Shown piece after piece: positions 54,528-63,438 of a DNA stretch of 64,000 nt. How positions within the stretch are numbered: the first letter of the stretch is position 1; each line of letters opens with the position of its first letter. The notes beneath the pieces are model-generated. The model was not told where the DNA came from, made no database searches, and saw nothing but the letters and a program-made list of their open reading frames with translations. Both the position numbers and the translations under genes were made by a program. This DNA comes from Leeuwenhoekiella sp. MAR_2009_132 (GTDB lineage: Bacteria; Bacteroidota; Bacteroidia; Flavobacteriales; Flavobacteriaceae), in contig NZ_JHZY01000004.1 in NCBI RefSeq assembly GCF_000687915.1, positions 1,932,001 to 1,996,000 on the forward strand, in the 5' to 3' direction.

Positions 54528-55019
54528 TTAATGAACAGCAATGCCTGTTTTTAAATAATCTTCCCAATTTTTTGAAAAAGTATGAACCTTAATGGTTGGT
54601 TTGTTATTTGAATCTTTTAAATCGTAACCGGCATCTTTCCATGCAAAAATTCCTCCGTAGAGATTATAGATTTTACCTTGCATTTCTTTATTGAGTATCT
54701 CACCATAATCTTCACTGCGTATACCCACCGTACAATAAACAACCATAGATTTTTTTGAGTTTATATAATCTTTAAGCAACTCTTTTTGAGGTTTTTCACC
54801 CACCCAAATTGCTTGAGGTAGATGGCTCACCTCAAACTCCTCTTTTTTTCGAGTGTCTAGAATTACATAGGTGTCTGATTTCATCTTCAATTCTTGTACA
54901 GAAATATAAGGTACACTTTGTGAATTGTAAGTTTGTAACAACTTATCTATAGATTTTTTCTGACCAAAAAATAAAACAGGAGTCAGGAGCAGAAATAAGG
55001 TAATTTTTAGAGTAGACAT
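54528..55019 (-). CDS. Secreted rhodanese-like protein
   Basis: 163 residues: signal peptide (about 1-20, cut near FGQKK), rhodanese fold (about 35-140) with YVILDTRKKEEFEVSHLPQA and the active-site loop VVYCTVGIRSEDYG (Cys about 97), then GGIFAWKDAGY. A sulfurtransferase or arsenate-reductase-like rhodanese in the periplasm. First gene of the minus-strand run; the link to arsenic is by context. The tail KVHTFSKNWEDYLKTG is hydrophilic. Confidence 0.9.
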   Translation of the reverse strand: MSTLKITLFLLLTPVLFFGQKKSIDKLLQTYNSQSVPYISVQELKMKSDTYVILDTRKKEEFEVSHLPQAIWVGEKPQKELLKDYINSKKSMVVYCTVGIRSEDYGEILNKEMQGKIYNLYGGIFAWKDAGYDLKDSNNKPTIKVHTFSKNWEDYLKTGIAVH

Positions 55020-55213
55020 TCTGGAATTTAGGTAGCGTATGAGACTAATTTTATTACAAAAACTTACGAAGAAAAGGAAAGATTGGTTTAAAAAGGACGC
55101 AAGTATAGAACAAAAGCTTTATTAGAGCAGTAACAGGAACCAATTTAAACTTATCCTGAAGACTTATTGTGGCAATACATTTTTATATATTTATCCTTAT
55201 AAAATAATATCTG

Positions 55214-56233
55214 TTGATTACAATACAACCTTTTGATAAAACACAAGACGGTCGCGCTGTCTTAAGTATACAGTTAAAAAATGCTTCTGGCATGGAGGCA
55301 CACTTTCTCTCTTATGGAGCGATACTTCAAAAATTAATTGTTCCTACAAATACCGGTTCTTTTAAAGATGTTGTTCTGGGTTTTGAAGATCTAAAATCGT
55401 ACGAAGAAGACACTTCGTTTATAGGTCAACTTGTGGGGCGTAATGCAAATCGTATAGCGCTTGGAGCGGTTGCCATAGATGGTAAAAAAGTGTCGCTTTC
55501 TGCTAATGAGGGTAATAATCAATTGCATGGTGGTTTTGAATCCTTCGGAAAAAAGCTTTGGGAAGTTGAGAATCTTGGCGATGAGGTGGTTTTTAGTTAC
55601 ACGAGCATTGATGGTGAGGAGGGATTTCCCGGAAATCTGAAAACACAGTTTTTTGTTAAGCTTCAGGAAGATAATGAACTGGTAATGCGTTTTGAAGCAA
55701 AAACAGATAAAGAAACGATTGTAAATTTAACCCGGCACGAGTATTTTAACCTTGAAGCAGGGGATAGCGATTCTATTAAAAACCATCATCTAAAAATTAA
55801 TGCGTCCCATTATTTGCCAAAAACACCAGCGAATGTTCCTTCGGGAGAACTAAGAGCTTTGGCAAATACAGCCTTTGATTTACAAAAAGAAACCCATTTA
55901 AAAGAAGCGATTGCGGCTATTGAAGGGGGCTATGACCACAATTATGTTTTAAATCAAAATCGAGGTCAGCAACCCGCAGCTATCTTAATGAATTCTGATA
56001 AAAAGCTACAATTGCATTTACATTGTACACAACCCGGCTTGCAATTTTACAGTGCAAACGGGATGACAAATTTTAAAGGTAAGGGAGTTTCCTTAAAAGG
56101 ACCTTCGGTGGCGTTGTGTTTAGAACCTCAGCATTTTCCAGATACGCCTAACCACGAGAATTTTCCTACTACGGTATTAAAACCTAATGCCGTTTACGAG
56201 CATCAAATACGTTATAAATTTTACTATGAGTGA
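55214..56233 (+). CDS. galM: Aldose 1-epimerase (mutarotase)
   Basis: Interconverts alpha and beta galactose/glucose. 339 residues starting at TTG 55214, no upstream ATG in frame. The motifs HFLSYGAILQKL, GQLVGRNANRIALG, NQLHGGFESFGKK (catalytic-type His), LTRHEYFNL (His) and the C-terminal GPSVALCLEPQHFPDTPNHENFP (Glu base) are clear. No signal peptide. It overlaps the glycerol kinase start by eight bases (ATGAGTGA). Confidence 0.93.
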   Translation: MITIQPFDKTQDGRAVLSIQLKNASGMEAHFLSYGAILQKLIVPTNTGSFKDVVLGFEDLKSYEEDTSFIGQLVGRNANRIALGAVAIDGKKVSLSANEGNNQLHGGFESFGKKLWEVENLGDEVVFSYTSIDGEEGFPGNLKTQFFVKLQEDNELVMRFEAKTDKETIVNLTRHEYFNLEAGDSDSIKNHHLKINASHYLPKTPANVPSGELRALANTAFDLQKETHLKEAIAAIEGGYDHNYVLNQNRGQQPAAILMNSDKKLQLHLHCTQPGLQFYSANGMTNFKGKGVSLKGPSVALCLEPQHFPDTPNHENFPTTVLKPNAVYEHQIRYKFYYE

Positions 56234-59200
56234 TTCTTATATAATAGCATTTGACCAGGGCACCACAAGCACACGGGCAATTTTATTTGATCGTGAGGGT
56301 ATTGAGGTTGCGATTTCTCAGAAGGAACTTAAACAATACTACCCACAATCGGGGTGGGTTGAGCACGATCCATTAGATTTATATAATGATCAGAAAGCTG
56401 CTTTTGAAGAGGTTTTTTCTAAGGCAAATGTGCCTTTAGATGCAATAAAAGCAATAGGAATTACAAACCAAAGAGAGACCACAGTCGTTTGGGATAAACA
56501 TACGGGAGAACCTGTATATAATGCCATCGTCTGGCTCGATAAGCGTACCGAATCTATTTGCGAAATGCTGCGCGAACAGGATCTTGCGCGGTATATTTTA
56601 AAAAATACGGGTCTGGTTATAGATAGTTATTTTTCAGCAACCAAGATAAAATGGATTTTAGATAATGTTGAAGGTGCGCGGGCACGTGCAGATGCCGGTG
56701 ATTTGCTTTTTGGTACTGTTGATAGTTGGTTGATTTATAAATTCACGGGTAAACACCTTACAGATCATACCAATGCCAGCCGTACGATGCTTTTCAATAT
56801 TAAAAACCTCGATTGGGATGAAGAGCTGTTAGAGGCCTTAGATATACCGCGCAGTATGCTTCCGCAGGTTCAGGCTTCCTCTTCAGACTTTGGTACGTTA
56901 AAATTTAAGGAACACTCTTTTCCTATTTACGGAGTAGCAGGTGATCAACAGGCAGCACTTTTTGGACAAGGAGGTTACAAGTCTGGTATGGCAAAAAGTA
57001 CCTATGGTACGGGTTGTTTTATGTTACTCAATACGGGTAAGAAGCCTTCGTTCTCTAAAAACGGCTTAATAACAACATTGTGCTGTACGCTGGAAAACGA
57101 ACCGCACAAATATGCTCTTGAGGGAAGTGTTTTCGTAGGCGGCGCATCAGTACAGTGGTTGCGCGATGCAGTAGGACTAATAGATAATGCTTTAGAAACT
57201 GAAGCGATCTGTAAAAGTATTCCGCCACTTAAAGATTTATTTTTTGTGCCTGCATTTAATGGGATGGGAGCTCCTTACTGGGATAGTGATGCAAAAGGGA
57301 GTATACAGGGATTAACATTTAATACCGGTAAAAAAGAGCTTATAAAAGCTACAATAGAGGCTATGGCCTATCAGGTAAGCGATCTTCTTAATGCAATGAT
57401 AGAAGATAGTGGCAAACAGCTTAAAGAATTAAAAGTTGATGGCGGTGCCTGTGTAAATAATTACCTAATGCAGTTTCAGGCAGATATCCTGGATACAAAT
57501 GTAGATCGCCCTAAAATGCTTGAAGTTACTGCAATGGGAGCTGCTTTTCTGGCGGGAATTAAAGCCGGAATCTGGACAAAAAAGGACATTGCTTCAGTGC
57601 GTAATGTAGATACTATTTTTGAGCCAAATATGGATGTGCGTACGCGTAACCATAAAAAAGAAGGTTGGGAACTGGCTGTAGCACGTACACGTTCTGGCTA
57701 CGCCGAAACTATTGAGAAAGAGAAGGCCCCGCTACGTTTTAGTATTATAGACCGTAAGCGCTATATCAAAAAAGCAAAATCTAAAAAGTTTGATGTTGTA
57801 ATTATAGGCGGAGGTGTTACCGGTGCAGGTATCGCACTAGACGCAGCAACGCGAGGAATGAGCGTTTGTTTAATTGAAAAAAATGATTTTGCTTCAGGAA
57901 CTAGCAATAAAAGTACAAAGTTGGTTCACGGCGGGTTACGCTATCTGAAACAAATGGAAATAGGTCTCGTAAAAGAATCGGGAACAGAGCGCGCCATAGT
58001 GCATAAATTAGCTCCACACCTAGTAATCCCAGAAAAAATGCTCCTGCCCCTTATTGAAGGTGGGCAGTATGGTAAGATTTTGACTTCACTGGGGTTAAAA
58101 GTTTATGATTTACTGGCAAATGTAGAAGGTGATGACAAACGGCGTATGCTTACTAAAGAAGAGACTATTGCACGTGAACCTATGCTTGACGAATCTACAT
58201 TGCTGGGAGGTGGGTATTATGCTGAGTATAGAACAGATGATGCCCGGCTTACAATAGAGCTCATTAAAAAAGCAGCAGATTTTGGTGCGATTTGTCTCAA
58301 TTATACAGAGATGATTGACTTTGTCTACGATCATAAAGGCAAAATCACCAGTGTAACATGTAAAGATCACAACACCTCAAATTTATTTGAAGTTGACGGT
58401 AGAACATTTGTTTCTGCAGCCGGACCCTGGGTTGATAAACTAAGGGTAAAGGATGAGTCTATGAATAATAAACACCTGCATCTTACTAAAGGGGTGCATC
58501 TTGTTTTTGCAAAAGAAAAGCTGCCGGTACACCAGTCACTTTATTTTGATGTGCCAGATGGCAGAATGATATTTGCTATCCCTCGTGGTAAAACCACCTA
58601 TGTAGGAACTACAGACACTAACTATTCGGGGAGTTTAGATCGGGTTGTGGCTACACAAGCAGACATTAATTATTTGCTAGATGCAGTTAATCAAACATTT
58701 CCAGAAATACATTTGGAGGAGTCTGATATTCAATCCAGTTGGGCAGGATTACGCCCACTTATTCACGAAGATGAAAAAGATCCTTCAGAATTGTCAAGAA
58801 AAGACGAGACATTTATAAGCAAAAGTGGTTTAATTTCAATAGCCGGCGGAAAGTTAACCGGATATCGTAAAATGGCAAAACGGGTTAGCGATACCGTACT
58901 TAAGCAGCTTAAAGACAAATACTCAGAGAAGTTTGAAGAATCGAGAACAGAGCATATAGCACTCACTTCGTATGCGATGCGCAATTCTAAAGAGGTTGCA
59001 AACTATCAGAAAAAATTAGCCGATACGCTAAATGTTATAGGTATTGATGATGCAGAGTATAAAGCTTGGTATTTAACCACTACCTACGGAAAGCAAGCGG
59101 ACCTAATTAAAAACAAAATAAACTATTTTAGAAATCAAGATGCTAATGATCGTCTGTTACGCGCAGAATTATGGTACAGTGTCTATTATGAGATGACTAA

Positions 59201-59402
59201 TAGTCTTGCAGATTTTTTTGTAAGACGTACAGGGAGACTCTACTTTAATATAGATACGGTTTCTCAATACCGCCAGATTGCAGTTGAAGATTTTGTGAAT
59301 TATTTAGATTGGACCGAGTCACGAGTCGTTCTTGAAAACACAAAACTCGATGAGTTAATATATGATGCAACGCACTTTTATGACACAGAATTTAAAGACT
59401 AA
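56226..59402 (+). CDS. Glycerol kinase - glycerol-3-phosphate dehydrogenase fusion
   Basis: One frame of 1058 residues from ATG at 56226; a reading from 56187 adds 13 residues inside galM. Residues about 1-490 are a complete glycerol kinase: FDQGTTSTRAILFD, GITNQRETTVVWD, GDQQAALFGQ, STYGTGCF, DGGACVNNYLMQFQADIL, WELAVART. A polar linker about 491-518 follows, then from about 519 a complete FAD-dependent G3P dehydrogenase: VVIIGGGVTGAGIALDAATRG, GTSNKSTKLVHGGLRYL, GKTTYVGTTDT, AGGKLTGYRKMAKRV and the C-terminal DUF-type cap. Glycerol to DHAP could be done by one polypeptide. The two genes are normally separate. Confidence 0.93.
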   Translation: MSDSYIIAFDQGTTSTRAILFDREGIEVAISQKELKQYYPQSGWVEHDPLDLYNDQKAAFEEVFSKANVPLDAIKAIGITNQRETTVVWDKHTGEPVYNAIVWLDKRTESICEMLREQDLARYILKNTGLVIDSYFSATKIKWILDNVEGARARADAGDLLFGTVDSWLIYKFTGKHLTDHTNASRTMLFNIKNLDWDEELLEALDIPRSMLPQVQASSSDFGTLKFKEHSFPIYGVAGDQQAALFGQGGYKSGMAKSTYGTGCFMLLNTGKKPSFSKNGLITTLCCTLENEPHKYALEGSVFVGGASVQWLRDAVGLIDNALETEAICKSIPPLKDLFFVPAFNGMGAPYWDSDAKGSIQGLTFNTGKKELIKATIEAMAYQVSDLLNAMIEDSGKQLKELKVDGGACVNNYLMQFQADILDTNVDRPKMLEVTAMGAAFLAGIKAGIWTKKDIASVRNVDTIFEPNMDVRTRNHKKEGWELAVARTRSGYAETIEKEKAPLRFSIIDRKRYIKKAKSKKFDVVIIGGGVTGAGIALDAATRGMSVCLIEKNDFASGTSNKSTKLVHGGLRYLKQMEIGLVKESGTERAIVHKLAPHLVIPEKMLLPLIEGGQYGKILTSLGLKVYDLLANVEGDDKRRMLTKEETIAREPMLDESTLLGGGYYAEYRTDDARLTIELIKKAADFGAICLNYTEMIDFVYDHKGKITSVTCKDHNTSNLFEVDGRTFVSAAGPWVDKLRVKDESMNNKHLHLTKGVHLVFAKEKLPVHQSLYFDVPDGRMIFAIPRGKTTYVGTTDTNYSGSLDRVVATQADINYLLDAVNQTFPEIHLEESDIQSSWAGLRPLIHEDEKDPSELSRKDETFISKSGLISIAGGKLTGYRKMAKRVSDTVLKQLKDKYSEKFEESRTEHIALTSYAMRNSKEVANYQKKLADTLNVIGIDDAEYKAWYLTTTYGKQADLIKNKINYFRNQDANDRLLRAELWYSVYYEMTNSLADFFVRRTGRLYFNIDTVSQYRQIAVEDFVNYLDWTESRVVLENTKLDELIYDATHFYDTEFKD

Positions 59403-59422
59403 TTTTTAGCGTATATGACTGT

Positions 59423-59430
59423 TAACTTTG
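59423..59430 (+). promoter_or_regulatory. Candidate -7 element before the HAD-galE pair
   Basis: TAACTTTG at 59423-59430 fits TAnnTTTG, 38 bases ahead of the HAD start; -33 box not evident. Confidence 0.4.
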
Positions 59431-59467
59431 TAATTAAAGGTTATTTTTACGCTTAAATCTACAACTA

Positions 59468-60274
59468 ATGGATAAAGGATTTTTAATAGATATGGATGGG
59501 GTTATTTACAGTGGTAATGACTTGATTCCGGGAGCAGATACATTTATAAAAACATTACAGGATCGGGGTATTCCGTTTCTGTTTATGACTAATAATAGTC
59601 AACGCAGTCCAATAGACGTTGTCAATAAATTAATCCCAATGGGGATTAAAATTAAGGAAGAAAATGTATACACCAGCGCCATGGCAACAGCCTGGTTTCT
59701 GGGCTTTACAAAACCTAATGGTACAGCATATGTTTTAGGAGAAGGTGGGCTATTGTCTAGCTTGCATCAAAATGGCTATTCACTTGTGACACAGGATCCC
59801 GATTATGTCGTAATTGGCGAGGGGCGCAATTTTACTTTAGAAATGGCGAATAAAGCCGTAGATATGATTCTTGGGGGTGCAAAACTTATTGCAACAAATT
59901 TAGATCCTTCACCTATGAAAATAGGCTGGTCTAACCTGGGTATCAAAGCGATTGTGAAGATGATAGAAGAGGCGACGGGGCGAAAAGCATTTTCGGTAGG
60001 AAAACCCAGTCCTGTAATGATGCGTGCAGCCAGAAAAAAATTAGGGCTTACCACAGATCAGACTATCGTAATAGGGGATACTATGGATACAGATATTCTA
60101 GGCTCTATACAAATGGGGTACAAAACGATTCTTACTCTATCTGGTGTTTCTAAGGCTAAGCATATTAACAATTATGCATACGCGCCAGATATGATTATAG
60201 ACTCTTTAAAAGATTTTAATATTGACGAAGCTTTAGAAAAGCTAAGCGTTGAAAATAACATTTCAGAATTTTGA
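59468..60274 (+). CDS. HAD-IIA family phosphatase (NagD/PGP-like)
   Basis: 268 residues. Motif I LIDMDGVIYSG (nucleophile D8/acid D10), motif II MTNNSQRS, and motif IV VIGDTMDTDILGSIQMGYKT. The NagD-type C2a cap lies between. HAD-IIA includes phosphatases for sugar phosphates and glycerol-3-phosphate. Next to the glycerol gene fusion it could act on glycerol or galactose phosphates (inference). Its stop overlaps galE by four bases. Confidence 0.88.
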   Translation: MDKGFLIDMDGVIYSGNDLIPGADTFIKTLQDRGIPFLFMTNNSQRSPIDVVNKLIPMGIKIKEENVYTSAMATAWFLGFTKPNGTAYVLGEGGLLSSLHQNGYSLVTQDPDYVVIGEGRNFTLEMANKAVDMILGGAKLIATNLDPSPMKIGWSNLGIKAIVKMIEEATGRKAFSVGKPSPVMMRAARKKLGLTTDQTIVIGDTMDTDILGSIQMGYKTILTLSGVSKAKHINNYAYAPDMIIDSLKDFNIDEALEKLSVENNISEF

Positions 60275-61293
60275 AAATATTAGTAACAGGAGGTCTTGGT
60301 TTTATAGGTTCGCATACGGTCGTAGAGTTACAGAATGCAGGTTATGATGTAGTCATCATTGATGATTTATCAAATGCATCAGAATCTGTTCTAGACGGAA
60401 TACAAAAAATTACAGGTACAAAACCAGACTTTGAAAAAATAGATCTTCGTGATCGTAATGCCGTTTCGACATTCTTTAAAAAACATTCAGATATATCTGG
60501 TGCTATTCACTTCGCAGCTTCTAAAGCTGTGGGAGAGAGTGTAAACAAACCGCTTTTGTACTATGAAAACAATTTGAGTTCATTAATATATCTACTGCAA
60601 GAGCTTACAAAAAAAGATACAGCTAATTTTATTTTTAGTTCTTCCTGTACTGTTTATGGGCAGGCAGATGAGTTACCTATAACAGAGAAAGCTCCTGTGA
60701 AACCAGCGGAATCTCCTTATGGTAATACCAAGCAGATAGGTGAAGAGATTATAAGAGATACGGCTAAAGTTTACGGTAATTTTAATGCTATTGCTCTGCG
60801 CTATTTTAATCCTATAGGTGCACATGAGAGTTGTGAAATAGGAGAGTTGCCTTTAGGGGTGCCGCAAAATTTAGTGCCTTTTATTACACAAACTGCAGCC
60901 GGACTACGCAAGGAGCTTTCAGTTTTTGGAAATGATTATCCTACAAATGACGGTACTTGTGTTAGAGATTATATTCACGTAGTAGATCTTGCAAAAGCAC
61001 ACGTTATGGCGTTAACACGACTAGTTGACCACAAAAATGAAACAAATTATGAGACCTTTAATTTGGGTACTGGTACCGGTAGTTCTGTGCTTGAAGTAAT
61101 ACATACTTTTGAAAATGTTTCTGGTGTTGATTTGTCATACAAAATTGTTGACCGAAGAGAAGGAGATGTAGTAGCTGCCTACGCAGACACAGCAAAAGCT
61201 AACGAAGTTCTGGGTTGGAAATCGCAGCTTACACTGGCCGAAGCTTTAAAATCTGCCTGGAATTGGGAGAAAAAAGTTAGAGGAATTAACTAA
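60271..61293 (+). CDS. galE: UDP-glucose 4-epimerase
   Basis: 340 residues of the SDR family, start TTG at 60271 overlapping the previous TGA. NAD-binding VTGGLGFIGSHT (about 4-15), DDLSNAS, SSSCTVYGQ (catalytic Ser/Thr) and SPYGNTKQIGEEI (YxxxK), then ALRYFNPIGAH and NYETFNLGTGTG. Completes the Leloir pathway with galT and galK on the other strand. Confidence 0.95.
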   Translation: MKILVTGGLGFIGSHTVVELQNAGYDVVIIDDLSNASESVLDGIQKITGTKPDFEKIDLRDRNAVSTFFKKHSDISGAIHFAASKAVGESVNKPLLYYENNLSSLIYLLQELTKKDTANFIFSSSCTVYGQADELPITEKAPVKPAESPYGNTKQIGEEIIRDTAKVYGNFNAIALRYFNPIGAHESCEIGELPLGVPQNLVPFITQTAAGLRKELSVFGNDYPTNDGTCVRDYIHVVDLAKAHVMALTRLVDHKNETNYETFNLGTGTGSSVLEVIHTFENVSGVDLSYKIVDRREGDVVAAYADTAKANEVLGWKSQLTLAEALKSAWNWEKKVRGIN

Positions 61294-61294
61294 T

Positions 61295-61334
61295 TAAAAA
61301 AAGCCTTACTGATACAACAGTAAGGCTTTTTTTA
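61295..61334. terminator. Bidirectional terminator between galE and lacI
   Basis: Stem 61295-61311 with 61318-61334 (17 bp), loop ATACAA, core GCCTTACTG/CAGTAAGGC with A7 and T7 flanks; serves galE (+) and the lacI gene (-). Confidence 0.87.
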
Positions 61335-61361
61335 TATTCATTAAAAAGTATAGATAGACTT

Positions 61362-62378
61362 TTAAGCAGTAATTCTTCGGGTACTGTTTCTAACTACAAG
61401 TTCGGTTTCAATAACCTCTTGTGAGGGTGCTTTTACTACTTTTCTATTGATATTTTCTATTGCGATTTGTATTGCTTTTGAACCCATAATTTCAGCTTGT
61501 TGCTTAACTGTGGTTACAGAGGGGAAATAGTTTCGTGCTAAATTACCGTCTGTAAAGCCTATAACACTTACATCATTAGGCACCATTAATCCATTTGTGC
61601 GCAAAGTATTCATCGTATAAATTGCACTAGATTCATCTGTAGTTAAAATGGCATCTATAACGTTATCGCTTATAAAAGTGTTGAGATTTTCTTCAAGATC
61701 AATAAGAGTTGTATTAATTATTTTAGGCAAATTATTTCCGTTTGCTTTAATAGCATCTTCATATCCTGCAAGTCGTTTTTTGCCTACTGAGGTTTTACTT
61801 AAACACGACAAGAACGCCACATTTTTACAGCCTATTTCTAACAAATAAGAAGTAGCATCATAAGCCCCTTTATAGTCATTAATAACTACACTGTCACAAT
61901 CTACTAAAGAACTCACACGGTCAAACATCACTAACGGAATATCATAATAAAGAATGTCATTGAGATGTTCTATTTCTTCAGTCTGCTGGGTTTCTGAAGT
62001 AAGACTTATAATAATGGCATCTACCGAAACATCACAAAGCATATTAAGACTTTGTCTTTCTTTTTCAAGCGATTCGTTAGATATACACGTAACTAGATTA
62101 TAACCATTTTTTCGGGCTTCTTCCTCCATACCCATAAGTACTTTGGCAAAAAAGGTATGTAGTATATTAGGAATAACCACCCCTAAAGTCCTCGTATGGC
62201 TATTCTTTAATCCCCTGGCCATCGCATTAGGTCTATACTTTAATTGGCGTGCAGCATTTTTGACAACAATTTTTGTGGCCTCGCTAATTTCTTTACTATC
62301 TGCCAGTGCTTTTGATACTGTAGAGATCGAAAGATTTAAATGTTCAGCGATTGCTTTTAAAGTTGTCTTTGTTGCCAT
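61362..62378 (-). CDS. LacI family transcriptional regulator
   Basis: 338 residues: N-terminal helix-turn-helix TLKAIAEHLNLSISTVSKALADSKEISEATK (about 4-34) with hinge KYRPNAMARGLK, and a periplasmic-binding-protein-like sensor domain (about 60-335; LGVVIPNILHTFFAKVLMGMEEEA, DAIIISLTS, VMFDRV, DAILTTDESSAIY). Presumably represses or activates the galactose/glycerol genes around it. Two bases after galT, with which it shares a transcript. Confidence 0.93.
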   Translation of the reverse strand: MATKTTLKAIAEHLNLSISTVSKALADSKEISEATKIVVKNAARQLKYRPNAMARGLKNSHTRTLGVVIPNILHTFFAKVLMGMEEEARKNGYNLVTCISNESLEKERQSLNMLCDVSVDAIIISLTSETQQTEEIEHLNDILYYDIPLVMFDRVSSLVDCDSVVINDYKGAYDATSYLLEIGCKNVAFLSCLSKTSVGKKRLAGYEDAIKANGNNLPKIINTTLIDLEENLNTFISDNVIDAILTTDESSAIYTMNTLRTNGLMVPNDVSVIGFTDGNLARNYFPSVTTVKQQAEIMGSKAIQIAIENINRKVVKAPSQEVIETELVVRNSTRRITA

Positions 62379-62380
62379 TG

Positions 62381-63418
62381 TTATAGGTTCGTATAATGTG
62401 TGTCTGCTAATTTACGTAAAGTTTCTGCAGCCATCTCAGCAGTTATATCTCTTTGTGGAGTTGCAAACATTTCATAGCCTACCATAAATTTTTTAACCGT
62501 TGCAGAGCGCAGTAACGGTGGATAGAAAGACATATGAAAATGCCAGGATTCCCAATCCTGACCATCTGTAGGGGCTTGATGTATACCAGAGCTGTATGGA
62601 AATGATATTTTGAAAAGGTTATCGTATTTTATGGTAACAGCTTTAATAATTTTCGCATAATCTAAACGCTCCTCTGCATTAAGACTTAAAATATTACGAT
62701 GTTGTTGCTTAGGAGCAATCATAACCTCATAAGGCCAAACTGCCCAATAGGGAACAAGTGCTATAAAATATTCGGTTTCAAAAATTATACGTTCTTTTAA
62801 CTCAAGTTCTTCTTTGATATAATCTCCTAAAAGACTGGAGTTATTATTTTGCCAGTACTCGCGTTGTTGTTTGTTTTTCTTAACAACCTCTTGTGGTATT
62901 GTGCGTTGTGCCCATATTTGACCGTGTGGGTGTGGATTACTACAGCCCATTATAGCACCTTTGTTTTCAAAAATTTGAACGTGATTGATATCTGTCTTTT
63001 CGCTAAGTTGTTTAAACTCGCGTTGCCATAATGCAATAACATCATCAATTGCTTCCACTTGCATAACGGGAAGTGTGAGTGAATGATCTGGTGAGAAACA
63101 TACCACTTTACAAATACCGCTTTCAGACTCAGCTTTTAAAAGACCCGATTTAAACTTTGCAGCCGGAACATCATTTTTTAATGCTCCAAAATCATTAACA
63201 AAAGACCAGGGCTCTGTATAGTTTTCATTTTTATGACCTCCTGCACGTTCGTTACCGGGGCATAAGTAACAATCAGGATCATAACTGGGTCGAACCTCGC
63301 TGGTTATTTCTTCTTCTTTTCCCTGCCAGGGGCGCTTTGTTCTATGCGGAGAAACAAGGACCCATTCTCCTGTAAGTATATTGTATCTTCTGTGTGAATT
63401 ATCATTAAAATCTACCAT
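62381..63418 (-). CDS. galT: UDP-glucose--hexose-1-phosphate uridylyltransferase
   Basis: 345 residues. Active-site NPHPHGQIW (about 165-173, His-Pro-His nucleophile), zinc-type Cys in CYLCPGNERAGG (about 51-62), and QAPTDGQDWESWHFHMSFYPPLLRS. Converts galactose-1-phosphate and UDP-glucose to UDP-galactose and glucose-1-phosphate. Downstream of galK by 20 bases on the minus strand. Confidence 0.95.
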   Translation of the reverse strand: MVDFNDNSHRRYNILTGEWVLVSPHRTKRPWQGKEEEITSEVRPSYDPDCYLCPGNERAGGHKNENYTEPWSFVNDFGALKNDVPAAKFKSGLLKAESESGICKVVCFSPDHSLTLPVMQVEAIDDVIALWQREFKQLSEKTDINHVQIFENKGAIMGCSNPHPHGQIWAQRTIPQEVVKKNKQQREYWQNNNSSLLGDYIKEELELKERIIFETEYFIALVPYWAVWPYEVMIAPKQQHRNILSLNAEERLDYAKIIKAVTIKYDNLFKISFPYSSGIHQAPTDGQDWESWHFHMSFYPPLLRSATVKKFMVGYEMFATPQRDITAEMAAETLRKLADTHYTNL

Positions 63419-63438
63419 GGGATTTATACTTTTTTATT

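Noticed and set aside
57690..57790. Possible missed stop or frameshift between glycerol kinase and G3P dehydrogenase
   Set aside because: The frame is continuous with sensible codons and both domains are complete in the same frame; a fusion is the simplest reading. Only resequencing could exclude a lost stop codon by error.
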